The notes beneath the pieces were generated by a model. It saw nothing but the letters and a program-made list of their open reading frames with translations, had not been told where the DNA came from and searched no databases. This document shows positions 25,710-34,397 of a DNA stretch of 64,000 bases, one piece after another; within the stretch, counting starts at the first letter, position 1; each line of letters begins with the position of its first letter. Source of the stretch: Planococcus sp. ISL-110 (GTDB lineage: Bacteria > Bacillota > Bacilli > Bacillales_A > Planococcaceae). Location of the stretch: the NCBI RefSeq assembly GCF_018613575.1, contig NZ_JAGGPX010000004.1:124001-188000 (forward strand), written 5' to 3'. Both the position numbers and the translations under genes were made by a program.

Positions 25710-26060
25710 AGTATGTTTCCGCGGACGAAGCGCTGAGCCTCCTCGTCGCAAGCTCCTGCGGGGTGTTCTTCCGCAGGAAAGACATTGGTCGAAGCCTGCG
25801 AGACCAGTCTTTGCGACGAAGCTAGCGCAGCGATGCAGGAGCACATCTTTGCCCTTCGCCGCCTTGCGCTCGGGATCCTTGAGTGACGGGATTACTAGAT
25901 TTTTCGGAACTATTTTCCTTTTGGAATCGACTAGCAAGTTTCTCTCTTTCATTTAAGCCGTGTTCTTCAAACCGGGCTGGCTACAAAGACTCCTGTGGGA
26001 GCAGAGAAGCTGAGCCCACGGAAAGCGAAGTGGCCAGAGCAGTTGGGGTTATGCACCGCT
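25710..26060. repeat. Degenerate GC-rich dispersed repeats upstream of the IS110 remnant
   Basis: This stretch has no credible gene. It holds several blocks typical of bacillar intergenic repeats: CTGAGCCTCCTCGTCGCAAG near 25733, CTCCTGCGGGGTGTTC near 25752, a mirrored GGTCGAAGCCTGCGAGACC region near 25787, and GAGCCCACGGAAAGCGAAG near 26011. The last is in inverted orientation to a copy near 24907 on the other side of the transposase remnant. Confidence 0.55.
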
Positions 26061-26091
26061 ATCCATTTCGGAAAGACTTTATCTACAGCCT

Positions 26092-26136
26092 GAAACACAA
26101 AAGAGGTCCTCTCTGTGAGGACCTCTTTTGTGTTTC
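26092..26136. terminator. Terminator of the serA operon
   Basis: Two perfect 20-base arms (26092-26111, 26117-26136) around a five-base loop, core AAGAGGTCCTC/GAGGACCTCTT, with T-rich end on the minus strand. It directly abuts the serA stop. Confidence 0.85.
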
Positions 26137-27723
26137 TTATAGATTGATGGGTGTGACTCCCTGAATTTCATCCAGTTTTGCTAATTGCTCCAAGCTGCTT
26201 GTTTGCGCAGGCTTATCAATTGACAGCATCATGATGGCATCTCCACCGACAATCGAACGCCCTACCTGCATAGTAGCAATGTTGACATTCTCTTGTCCAA
26301 GCAAAGTTCCGACACGTCCGATGACGCCCGGGCGGTCATTATGGCGAACATACAGCAGATGGCCTTCTGGCACGACATCCACCAAATAATCATCCACTTT
26401 GACAATACGTGCACCTTGTCCATTCAACAAGGTTCCGGCTGCTTTTCTTGTGCCTTTTGCAGTTTTCACTTCTACGGTGATCAGGCTCGTGAACCCTTTC
26501 GATTCCGTAGTCTTTTGTTCGCTGACGACAATCCCTTTTTGATTGGCAATATACATCGCATTAACATCGTTGACGTGCTTGCCAAGATGGCGCTTCAGCA
26601 TGCCCTTCAGCATATTGCGCGTCAATGGCCCCACTTCCATATTGGCCAAATCCCCAGCATAGCGTACAGTCACTTCTTCTGCAGCCGCACCGGTCAAATC
26701 AGTCAAAAATGCGCCCAAACGCTCTGACAAATCAAAATAAGGCTCGATTTTCTTCATGATTTCTTTTGGTACAGATGGCAAATTCACTGAATTTCGGACA
26801 GTCCCTGTCGTGAAGTAGCTGACCACGTCCATGCTGACATCCACTGCTACACTTTCCTGCGCTTCAAAAGTACTTGCGCCCAAATGAGGCGTTGCGATAA
26901 TTTCCGGTAAATCCAATAGCCGAAAATCAACCATCGGCTCTTGTTCAAATACATCAAGCGCTGCACCGGCTACTTTCCCTGATTTCACTGCGTCGAACAA
27001 TGCGCTTTCATCAATGATCCCGCCGCGTGCGCAGTTGACGATCTGTACGCCGTCTTTCATGATGGCGAATGCTTCTTTATTAATCAAATGCTTGGTTTCT
27101 TTCAGCAATGGCGTATGGACAGTAACAAAATCCGCCACTTTCAGCACATCCTCCACTGATCCAAATTCCACACCCAGTTTTTCTGCCTTTTCAGCAGTCA
27201 GGAAAGGATCGTAAGCGATGATGTTCATTCGCTGTCCTTTTGCACGAGCTGCCACTTCCTGGCCAATCCGGCCAAAACCGACTACTCCAAGCGTCTTATT
27301 CTTCAACTCGACGCCCACATACGATTTACGGTCCCATTTTTGATTGCGCAACGCGTGGAACGCCTGTGGAATTTTGCGTGCCATAGACATCAGCATCGCC
27401 ATTGTATGTTCAGCGGCCGAATTCGTATTGCCATCCGGTGCATTGACGACGATAATGCCATGCTCGGTAGCAGCTTCCAGATCGATGTTGTCGACGCCGA
27501 CACCTGCACGTCCAATAATTTTCAGGTTCGAAGCTTTTTCAATCAACTCCCGTGTCACCTGCGTTTGGCTCCGGACAAGCAAAGCATCAAAGCCATCAAT
27601 GCGGTCGCCCAATTGTTCCGGCGTCAAGTTGGTTTCCATGACGATGTTTACGCCGTTTGCCTGACGCAGGGGATAAATTCCTTCTTCGCTGAGTGGATCG
27701 CTGATCAAGACGTGAAAAGTCAT
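26137..27723 (-). CDS. serA: D-3-phosphoglycerate dehydrogenase SerA
   Basis: The 528-residue enzyme catalyses the first step of serine synthesis. It has the split D-2-hydroxyacid dehydrogenase catalytic domain ([10 protein letters not shown] near 50), an NAD-binding domain with [13 protein letters not shown] near 148, the catalytic Arg in [10 protein letters not shown] (near 230) and His in ATPHLGAST (near 280), then an intervening domain and a C-terminal ACT domain from about 455 that allows serine feedback. It overlaps the aminotransferase stop by four bases (ATGA), and the pair is controlled by the upstream T-box. Confidence 0.95.
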   Translation of the reverse strand: MTFHVLISDPLSEEGIYPLRQANGVNIVMETNLTPEQLGDRIDGFDALLVRSQTQVTRELIEKASNLKIIGRAGVGVDNIDLEAATEHGIIVVNAPDGNTNSAAEHTMAMLMSMARKIPQAFHALRNQKWDRKSYVGVELKNKTLGVVGFGRIGQEVAARAKGQRMNIIAYDPFLTAEKAEKLGVEFGSVEDVLKVADFVTVHTPLLKETKHLINKEAFAIMKDGVQIVNCARGGIIDESALFDAVKSGKVAGAALDVFEQEPMVDFRLLDLPEIIATPHLGASTFEAQESVAVDVSMDVVSYFTTGTVRNSVNLPSVPKEIMKKIEPYFDLSERLGAFLTDLTGAAAEEVTVRYAGDLANMEVGPLTRNMLKGMLKRHLGKHVNDVNAMYIANQKGIVVSEQKTTESKGFTSLITVEVKTAKGTRKAAGTLLNGQGARIVKVDDYLVDVVPEGHLLYVRHNDRPGVIGRVGTLLGQENVNIATMQVGRSIVGGDAIMMLSIDKPAQTSSLEQLAKLDEIQGVTPINL

Positions 27724-28883
27724 TTGTTTCCCTTCCCTTCTGTCAAATAAACTAGCTGTGCAGCGGCAATTCCTTTGCCGAGTTCAATTTCTTTTCCTAC
27801 TTTCATCAAGCCGATTTCCATGGCTGCCAAAGTCTGCAGCATATCTGCCGGAGAGCAATAGCCCATGTGGCCGATGCGGAAAATCTTTTTCGCTAAATGC
27901 TGTTGGCCGCCTGCCACTTCCAAAGCAAATTCTTTTTTCATCACTTTACGGAACTCTTCCGGATCAAAGTCATCCGGTTTCACAGCTGTCACTGTCGGTG
28001 ATGCATCTTTATCGGAAGTCAGCAATGGGATGCCCAATGCTTTGAAAGCCGCCCGGGTCATATCCTTCATCAGGTGATGTCTTGCGTATACTGCTTCCAG
28101 TCCTTCTTCTTCCAATAATACAAGCACTTGCTGCAAACCGAATAAAATCGATAATGCAGGAGTGAAAGGCGTTGTATCTTTTAAAATATTGTCTCTGTGT
28201 TTTTTGAGATCCAAATAAAAGCGCGGCTGTGGGTTGGCTTCGATTTTCTTCCATGCCCGGTCGCTTGCTGCAATGAATGCAAGACCTGCCGGAAGCATAA
28301 AGGCCTTTTGTGAACCGGTGACCACTACATCGATCCCCCATTTATCCATCTGGGTTTCCGTACCTGCTACACAAGATACGCCATCGACGATGACCAAGGC
28401 ATCCGATACCTCTTTAACGGCAGCAGCCAACTCTTTGACTGGGTTCAGGACGCCCGTAGAGGTTTCACAGAAGGTCGAGAAGACCACTTTGATCTCGGGA
28501 TGCTCCATAAGGAAGTTTTTCACCGCTTCCGGGTCAACCGCCTGGCCCCACTCCACTTCGAAAACATGAGTCTGAATTCCATATGCTTTACAAATTTTCG
28601 CAAAACGATCTCCGAATGCGCCTGTTACGAGAACCATTACTTCTTCTCCAGGAGCAACCGTATTAACTACAGCTGTTTCCAGTCCTGCAGTCCCGCTGCC
28701 TGTTAAGATGATCACTTCCTGCTTGGTTCCAAAAACACGTTTTAACCTTGGTCTGATGTCACTGATCATTTCCGATGTACTTTGTCCTCGGTGCCCGATC
28801 ATCGGCTGTGCCATCGCGCGTTGCACACTTGGTGGAATTGGTGTTGGTCCTGGGATTCGTAAAATTTGTTGGTCTGTCAGCAT
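27720..28883 (-). CDS. Class V aminotransferase (serine-pathway/alanine-glyoxylate type)
   Basis: The 387-residue PLP enzyme has RIPGPTPIPPSVQRAM at the N terminus and MIGHRG near 30, then ILTGSGTAGLETAV. The PLP Lys lies in VVTGSQKAFMLPAG near 195. This is the PucG/AGXT group rather than typical SerC. Cotranscription with serA behind a T-box suggests it supplies serine, either as phosphoserine transaminase or as serine-glyoxylate/alanine-glyoxylate transaminase. The ATG MLTDQQ is preferred by homology; an ATG four codons earlier (28895) is nearly on top of AGAGGGG. Confidence 0.83.
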   Translation of the reverse strand: MLTDQQILRIPGPTPIPPSVQRAMAQPMIGHRGQSTSEMISDIRPRLKRVFGTKQEVIILTGSGTAGLETAVVNTVAPGEEVMVLVTGAFGDRFAKICKAYGIQTHVFEVEWGQAVDPEAVKNFLMEHPEIKVVFSTFCETSTGVLNPVKELAAAVKEVSDALVIVDGVSCVAGTETQMDKWGIDVVVTGSQKAFMLPAGLAFIAASDRAWKKIEANPQPRFYLDLKKHRDNILKDTTPFTPALSILFGLQQVLVLLEEEGLEAVYARHHLMKDMTRAAFKALGIPLLTSDKDASPTVTAVKPDDFDPEEFRKVMKKEFALEVAGGQQHLAKKIFRIGHMGYCSPADMLQTLAAMEIGLMKVGKEIELGKGIAAAQLVYLTEGKGNK

Positions 28884-28943
28884 AATGAAACTCATTCCCC
28901 TCTCGATTTCCCGCTTTTGCGGGCAGTGATTGTATAAAGACGC

Positions 28944-29218
28944 AAAAAAAGACTCTTCGCCCTTACATAAAGATGCAAGGGGCGAAGAGTCTTCCATTTC
29001 GCGGTACCACCCTAATTCACTGTCAATAAACTGACAGCCTCATTGGTTCACATGCGTAACGGACATGAAGCGAATGGACCTACTGGGGTATTCAATCCAC
29101 CTATTCAGGAGTGCTGCCCAATGCCGAAACCACTGATTTCCACCAACCATCAGCTCTCTTAAGATTTCTCTGCATGAAGTGTATCTCCATCAACATAGTT
29201 AATCTGTATATTTGAATT
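28944..29218 (-). ncRNA. T-box leader of the aminotransferase-serA operon
   Basis: The minus strand carries the T-box core AGGGTGGTACCGCG (29013-29000), directly followed by a terminator stem AAGACTCTTCGCCC/GGGCGAAGAGTCTT (28949-28993) and seven T. Upstream is a Stem I region with AGAGAGCTGATGG near 29156. Uncharged tRNA binding at the TGGT bulge would favour the antiterminator and allow transcription. The operon content predicts tRNA-Ser; a TCC triplet near 29110 is a possible specifier, but the Stem I fold was not confirmed. Confidence 0.9.
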
Positions 29219-29224
29219 GACTCC

Positions 29225-29253
29225 ATCATATACAGTCAAAAATTCGTTGTCAA
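29225..29253 (-). promoter_or_regulatory. Sigma-A promoter of the T-box/serA operon
   Basis: TTGACA (29253-29248), 17-base spacer, TATGAT (29230-29225) on the minus strand, giving a transcript start near 29218 just before the T-box Stem I. Confidence 0.85.
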
Positions 29254-29278
29254 TATAGAAAAAATATTTAGATTTCTT

Positions 29279-29292
29279 TGCAAGCGTTTCCA
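29279..29292. promoter_or_regulatory. Imperfect cre-like site upstream of the serA promoter
   Basis: TGCAAGCGTTTCCA matches 12 of 14 defined positions of the CcpA cre consensus and lies 26 bases upstream of the -35 box, where CcpA could activate rather than block. Confidence 0.4.
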
Positions 29293-29573
29293 TCTTTCAT
29301 AAACCCAGAAGCCTCATGGCTCTAAGAAAACCGAAAAATATTTTCACAATTCGATGAAGTTGATCAATTCGTGCAGTTTTTCAAAATAGAACATATTTGT
29401 GTTGTAATAATTATGAATTTATTCCAAAGAAGTTTTTGCCAGCAACGGCGTGCTGCTGTCTTCTGAAGCTATGGAAAACACCATCATCTTTTTTTTACTA
29501 ATCCAGAAGACCTCCTTGCTTTTTCGATAAAGATCCTTGACTAATGATAAGAAGGCGTCCGTTGGAATGGACA
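29293..29573. other. Intergenic region, no gene or clear signal
   Basis: About 280 bases between the serA control region and the acyl-CoA dehydrogenase stop. Both ends receive or send minus-strand transcription. No open frame, promoter or convincing terminator was found here. Confidence 0.5.
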
Positions 29574-30749
29574 TCAGTAAGAGCGTGGCATCTTCAGTAC
29601 ATTCTGCCCAAGATAGGCCAAAATCATATTGTTGCTGACCGGCGCTACTTGATACATCCGGGTTTCCCTGAATTTCCGCTCCACGTCATATTCGTCCACA
29701 AAGCCATAGCCACCAAACGTATCCAGGCAGACATTGGCCGCCTGCCAGCTTGCTTCACTCGACAGGAATTTCGCCAGATTGGCCTGCTCACCAAATTTCT
29801 CATCCTCATCAAATCTTCTTGCTGCTTCATAGCGCATCAAGTCAGCCGCTTTAATCGCCGCGTAAGCCCGGGCAATGGGAAACTGAATGCCTTGGTTTTC
29901 CCCGATTTTTCGGTTGAAGACCACGCGTTCGTTGGCATAGCTGGTGGCTTTATCGATGAAGAAATAACCGTCACCGATCGCTTCTGCCGCCAGCAAAGTC
30001 CGCTCTGCGTTCATGCCGTCGAGCACGTAACGGAAACCATTGCCTTCTTCTCCGATCAGGCATTCTGCAGGAATCTCCATATCTTTATACCAGACTTGGT
30101 TTGTTGCGTAATTGAACATGGCACGGACCGGTTCAACGACCAGGGATTCCGGCTGCTGCTCCCGGATAATCCGCAAATCCACCAGGAACAGGCTGAGCCC
30201 TGCTGCCCTTTTTTCGCCTACTTCTTCTATTGGTGTGGTGCGTGCCAGCAGCATCACCAAATCCGACTGCAGCAGCCGGCTTGTCCAGTTTTTATGGCCA
30301 TTGACCACATAGCCATTTGCTGTTTTTTTAGCAAAAGTTTCGATGGCAGTCGTATTGGATCCTGCCTTTTCTTCCGTCACCGAGAAAGCCTGGAACCGGA
30401 TCGAACCGTCCGCGATGCCCGGCAAATACTGCTGCTTCTGTTCTTCACTGCCGTGTTTCAATAAGGCGCCCATCGTATACATCTGGGCGTGGCAGCCAGC
30501 AGCATGGCCTCCGGAACGGTTGATTTCTTCAAGAATAATTGTCGCTTCTGTCATGCCATAGCCTTTGCCGCCATACTTTTCAGGAATCAATGCAGACAGG
30601 TAGCCGCTTTTGGTCAATGCATCCACAAACTCATACGGATACTCCCGTTCAAGATCCAGCTTTCTCCAATAGGAATTCGGAAATTCCGAACATAACTTCC
30701 CCACTTCCTGCCGTAAATGCTCTCTTTCCTCTGGTGTTAACTTTGCCAT
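29574..30749 (-). CDS. Acyl-CoA dehydrogenase family protein
   Basis: The 391-residue FAD enzyme has the acyl-CoA dehydrogenase pattern: ALIPEKYGGKGYGMTEA near 55, QAFSVTEEKAGSNTTAIETFA (start of the FAD/substrate loop, near 123), NGHKNWTSRL, then LDTFGGYGFVDEYDVERKFRETR near the C terminus. The start MAKLTPEE has AGGGG nine bases upstream; an ATG two codons earlier is too close to it. It is 33 bases downstream of the CaiB gene, so the two probably work together on one CoA ester whose identity is unknown. Confidence 0.85.
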   Translation of the reverse strand: MAKLTPEEREHLRQEVGKLCSEFPNSYWRKLDLEREYPYEFVDALTKSGYLSALIPEKYGGKGYGMTEATIILEEINRSGGHAAGCHAQMYTMGALLKHGSEEQKQQYLPGIADGSIRFQAFSVTEEKAGSNTTAIETFAKKTANGYVVNGHKNWTSRLLQSDLVMLLARTTPIEEVGEKRAAGLSLFLVDLRIIREQQPESLVVEPVRAMFNYATNQVWYKDMEIPAECLIGEEGNGFRYVLDGMNAERTLLAAEAIGDGYFFIDKATSYANERVVFNRKIGENQGIQFPIARAYAAIKAADLMRYEAARRFDEDEKFGEQANLAKFLSSEASWQAANVCLDTFGGYGFVDEYDVERKFRETRMYQVAPVSNNMILAYLGQNVLKMPRSY

Positions 30750-30782
30750 TGTCATTTTCCCCTTTCGAATGCCGTCTTTTCG

Positions 30783-31949
30783 TTAGGTGGTCAATTTGCT
30801 TATTTGCTCTTGAGAAAATCCCAGCTCTGACAGAATGGAGTTTGTGTGTTCGCCCACATGCGGAATCGGCTTCATAACCGTATCAACTTCATCTGATGTG
30901 ACGGGTGGAATGAGCGCTTTTAATTTACCTACCGGCGAATCCACTTCACGCCAGCGGTTGCGAGCTGCTAATTGTGGATGCTCGACGAGTTCATTCATGG
31001 TATTCAGTCGTGCGTTGGCAATCCGCGACAGCTCCAGCCGCTCGATCACTTGCCCAGAATCCATTGCCTGAAAAACGTCTTCGATGATGCTTTTCAATGC
31101 GTTTTTGTTAACCACACGCTGAGAATTACTGTTGAACAACGGATCAGAAGCCAGCTCTGAGTTATTCAGTACAGTTTCACAAAACTCGCCCCATTCGCGT
31201 TCATTTTGAATGCCCATAAAGACCATTTTGCCATCTCCTGCTTTAAAAGGGCCATAAGGATAAATTGTGGCATGGCTCGCACCGGTTCGAGGCGGTTCAT
31301 TTTCTCCATATGCGGAATAATAGAGAGGATAGCCCATCCACTCGGCCAATGCTTCAAGCATCGATACTTCAATGATTGCACCTTTCCCCGTTTTATAGCG
31401 TGAAATGATGGCGGTTAACACACCTGTATAGGCGTACATTCCTGCCGCAATATCCGCGATGGAAATTCCTGCTTTGGATGGGGTATCTTCTGTTCCTGTG
31501 ACGGAGACCAAGCCTGCTTCGCATTGGATCAACAAGTCATAGGCTTTTTTATTAGTATACGGCCCGAAAGTGCCATACCCTGAGATGGAACAAATGATCA
31601 GCTTCGGATATTTGACCTTCAGTTCCTCTGCGCTAAATCCAAGGCGATCCACTGCGCCAGGTGCAAGATTATGAAGGAACACATCTGCTTCTGCCAACAG
31701 TTTATGCAAAACCTCTTTGGCTTCTTCCTGCTTCAGGTCCAGCGCCAATGATTCTTTGGAACGGTTGATCCAGACAAAATGGCTGGCCATCCCTTTAACC
31801 GTTTTATCATAGTTTCTGGCAAAGTCTCCGACTCCTGGCCTTTCCACTTTAATGACCCGGGCGCCTAAATCCGCTAGCTGCCTTGTCGCGAAAGGCGCTG
31901 CTACAGCCTGCTCCAAAGAAACAACGGTTATGCCTTCCAATGGCAACAT
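30783..31949 (-). CDS. CaiB/BaiF family CoA-transferase
   Basis: The 388-residue class III CoA-transferase has the family N terminus (LEGITVVSLEQAVAAPFATRQ start; GARVIKVERPG), the catalytic Asp in KKAYDLLIQCEAGL near residue 165, and the SGYGTFGPY motif before it. It would move CoA between an acyl-CoA donor such as succinyl-CoA and a free carboxylic acid. With a CitE-like lyase, enoyl-CoA hydratases and dicarboxylate transporters nearby, a C4/C5 dicarboxylate such as itaconate, mesaconate or citramalate is a reasonable but unproven acceptor. GGAGGA precedes the ATG. Confidence 0.87.
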   Translation of the reverse strand: MLPLEGITVVSLEQAVAAPFATRQLADLGARVIKVERPGVGDFARNYDKTVKGMASHFVWINRSKESLALDLKQEEAKEVLHKLLAEADVFLHNLAPGAVDRLGFSAEELKVKYPKLIICSISGYGTFGPYTNKKAYDLLIQCEAGLVSVTGTEDTPSKAGISIADIAAGMYAYTGVLTAIISRYKTGKGAIIEVSMLEALAEWMGYPLYYSAYGENEPPRTGASHATIYPYGPFKAGDGKMVFMGIQNEREWGEFCETVLNNSELASDPLFNSNSQRVVNKNALKSIIEDVFQAMDSGQVIERLELSRIANARLNTMNELVEHPQLAARNRWREVDSPVGKLKALIPPVTSDEVDTVMKPIPHVGEHTNSILSELGFSQEQISKLTT

Positions 31950-32016
31950 ATAAATTCCTCCTTTTAGACTCTCTTAGTGAATTAACAATTATTTATCTAA
32001 GCTAGTGAGAAGAGAT

Positions 32017-32164
32017 CGCTCCAGGCGGACGCTTTCCGCGGAGAAGCGAAGTGGCAAAATCCAATCGGGCAGTAAGCCCTGGGCAGTTGTCGCGACAACT
32101 GCATGACCCACATCCTGTGGGCCCGAAAGCGGAGCTGGTTTGCGGAATATCCACAACAAAATAG
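32017..32164. repeat. Dispersed intergenic repeat, copy B
   Basis: This is the second, better preserved copy of the element at 978-1120, in direct orientation. The core with the palindrome CAGTTGTCGCGACAACTG (32084-32101) and CCCACA/TGTGGG hairpin is identical. It also carries the GGCGGACGCTTTCCGCGG block found in pieces elsewhere in the window. It fills the gap between the CaiB and SLC13 genes. Confidence 0.75.
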
Positions 32165-32183
32165 CGTCGATTTAAAAACCTGG

Positions 32184-33605
32184 TCAAATTAACCCAATCC
32201 AGTTCCACCAGGTAGCAGCTACAAGAACCGTTGCTGCCATTGAAATGATGGTGGCGTATAAGCCAGGCTTCAAAAAATCTTTCTGTGAAATCATTCCAGT
32301 GCTGTGGGCGATCAAATTCGGCATGGATTCAACAATTAGGACAAATCCGAAAAGACAGGTCAATCCTGTTGTAAAAGCAATTGCCAGAGGATCAATGCCG
32401 GCATTTTGGGCAACGCTTATAACAATCGGCACCAGGACAACAACGGCAGTGGCGACATTGGAAATCATTTTATGGAAAATCTGAGCCAGAACAATGACGA
32501 TCACCACAGCTGAAAATGGATTTTGAATAAGCTGCATAAACCAATCGACACTCAAATATTGGCTGATGGTGGTTGCTGCCCCTGAATCCACAAATGTATA
32601 GCCCATCGATAAGGTGACGCTGATCAACAGAACGGTATTGTAGTTGATGCGCACAACAGGCTCCCAGGCAGCTACGCCAACAACGGGCAAGGTCATCAAC
32701 ACTACCCCTGCCAGTGCTGGAACACTCGGATGTAATCCATGAAGAGGTTCCGTCAGCCAAAAAATCACAATCGCCAACAGTATGGCCAAACAGCGGATTT
32801 CCCGTGCGTTGATGGGGCCTAATTCCTCGAGCTTCTCCGTCATTTCATCTTTGATTGCCGGAAAGTATTGCTGTTCTTCAGGCAATGGAAAAACTTTCAA
32901 CAGCATGAGCCATATTGCCGGAATCAATATCAGCCAGATAGGAAATGTGTAGTAGAACCATTGAAAATACGTGATATTGATTCCCGCAAAACGATTGAGC
33001 AGTTCCACTGTCAAAATATTGCCGATTGCCGCAGTCATAACAGATGTTCCGCTGATGATGCCACCGAAAGCGACACCGAGCATGATCATTTTCCGCAAGT
33101 TCCCACCCGGCTCGGCATGGGTCGTTTCAATGATCATGGTTGAAACCGGGAGAATCAGCGCAGACCGTACAGCGGTGGAAGGAATAAAAAAAGCCTGGAT
33201 CTGCTGAATGATAATGATGCTACCGAGCAAGCCGGCTGAGCGGCTGCCCCATTTCTTCAGGATCGTGTAGCTCATTCGTTTAATCAAGGCAGTTTCGTTG
33301 ACCGCGGTAGCAAGCATCATGCCCCCAACAATCAAATAAGTTGCCGGTGACGCAAATCCACTGAAGATAATCGATATATCCGCAATACCGAACAACAGCA
33401 TCAGCAATAGAATGATCAATGCCGTCAACCCAATCGGTATCGGCTCCAATGACCATAAGATAATTCCGAGCGTAATGATGCTGGTCATCACTTTAGCCTC
33501 GTAGGAAAATTCATCTGGCAATAAAAAATAGGCAACAAGGAAACCTAAAACTGCAATGCCTATAAACAGGAGTGTTCTCCTATTTGCCGCCGGATTGCTT
33601 TTCAT
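32184..33605 (-). CDS. SLC13/DASS family anion transporter
   Basis: The 473-residue protein has about eleven to twelve hydrophobic segments and family motifs: LITALIILLLMLLF-like segments, SPATYLIVGGMML near 85, IPSTAVRSALILPV near 140, and the C-terminal FHKMISNVATAVVVLVPI near 375, where the SNT-type Na+/carboxylate signature lies. It would import a dicarboxylate or related anion with sodium. In this setting tartrate is a good candidate. GGAAGGG precedes the ATG. It is tightly followed by the CaiB unit after a dispersed repeat. Confidence 0.85.
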   Translation of the reverse strand: MKSNPAANRRTLLFIGIAVLGFLVAYFLLPDEFSYEAKVMTSIITLGIILWSLEPIPIGLTALIILLLMLLFGIADISIIFSGFASPATYLIVGGMMLATAVNETALIKRMSYTILKKWGSRSAGLLGSIIIIQQIQAFFIPSTAVRSALILPVSTMIIETTHAEPGGNLRKMIMLGVAFGGIISGTSVMTAAIGNILTVELLNRFAGINITYFQWFYYTFPIWLILIPAIWLMLLKVFPLPEEQQYFPAIKDEMTEKLEELGPINAREIRCLAILLAIVIFWLTEPLHGLHPSVPALAGVVLMTLPVVGVAAWEPVVRINYNTVLLISVTLSMGYTFVDSGAATTISQYLSVDWFMQLIQNPFSAVVIVIVLAQIFHKMISNVATAVVVLVPIVISVAQNAGIDPLAIAFTTGLTCLFGFVLIVESMPNLIAHSTGMISQKDFLKPGLYATIISMAATVLVAATWWNWIGLI

Positions 33606-33675
33606 GTTCCCTTCCCTCCCTTTTTACAGCCAACCACTTTCCATTAACACAGAGAGAATTGGTTTCTGCTCATTC

Positions 33676-34368
33676 TTAAGCCGCATAGCAGATCCAACCG
33701 CCGAAATGGTTGGTTCTAAAGAAGTTGGCAACACGGTGAAACCCCGAGTCTTTCAGCAATCCACGAATTTCGCATTCAGAAATTGATGATTCGGTCAAAG
33801 TCCCCTTCATCAGTTCCTCCACTTGCTGTTCCGGCAGATTGGTCATATCCATCCAGTAGTTTTTCCATAGAGCCACCAGTTCTTTAAATTCAGGATCGTC
33901 CGGGTCTCCGAATTTACTGACCAGTACGAAAGGTGCTCCTGGATCCAAATGGCTTCTAATTTTCATCAACAATGCCCTTTTCTCTTCTATTTCAGGGACA
34001 AAATGCAAAACCAAAATGCAGGTCGCACCACCAAATCGCTTTTCTGTCGGCACATCCATTACCGTGCCATTCACCCACTCAATGCGGTCCTCAATTCCTG
34101 CATGTGAAGCTTTAATCTTAGCCGCTTCCAGCATGGCTTTTGCAGGATCGACCGCTGTAAACCGCCATCCTGGATTCGGTACACCAAAAGCTTTCAATTC
34201 ATTTCCACCACCACAGCCAATCACCAGTACTTCTGTCTGCTCTTTAAGCGCATTGTGAAGAAAGGTTTGTGACAAGCGCAGCATCGGGTCATAGGTCGGT
34301 AATGTCCGCCGTACTCCTTTATCATATTCTGTCGCGATTTCCTGATTGAACTCCATTTTCCCTGCCAC
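33676..34368 (-). CDS. Class I SAM-dependent methyltransferase
   Basis: The 230-residue protein has the SAM-binding motif VLVIGCGGGNELKAFG (near 47-62), an acidic end of beta 2 in FTAVDPAKAMLEAAK, and motif IV CILVLHFVPE near 120. The target is unknown. A GTG start at 34368 is chosen because GGGAGGTG lies five bases upstream; an ATG four codons later is an alternative. It sits 29 bases after D-tartrate dehydratase in an operon of carbon catabolism, an odd place for a methyltransferase. Confidence 0.78.
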   Translation of the reverse strand: MAGKMEFNQEIATEYDKGVRRTLPTYDPMLRLSQTFLHNALKEQTEVLVIGCGGGNELKAFGVPNPGWRFTAVDPAKAMLEAAKIKASHAGIEDRIEWVNGTVMDVPTEKRFGGATCILVLHFVPEIEEKRALLMKIRSHLDPGAPFVLVSKFGDPDDPEFKELVALWKNYWMDMTNLPEQQVEELMKGTLTESSISECEIRGLLKDSGFHRVANFFRTNHFGGWICYAA

Positions 34369-34397
34369 TTCTGCACCTCCCATCAATCCAACTAAAC

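Noticed and set aside
25742-25830. Possible tRNA or other stable RNA in the GC-rich stretch
   Set aside because: No cloverleaf could be drawn; the blocks match the dispersed intergenic repeat style instead.
25696-25956. Plus-strand 86-codon frame near the IS110 remnant
   Set aside because: It is read from repeat sequence with an Arg/Leu/Ser-rich composition, without a ribosome binding site or recognisable motif.
29101-29115. Firm assignment of the T-box specifier as a serine TCC codon
   Set aside because: Stem I pairing could not be fixed by eye, so the triplet is only mentioned as possible.
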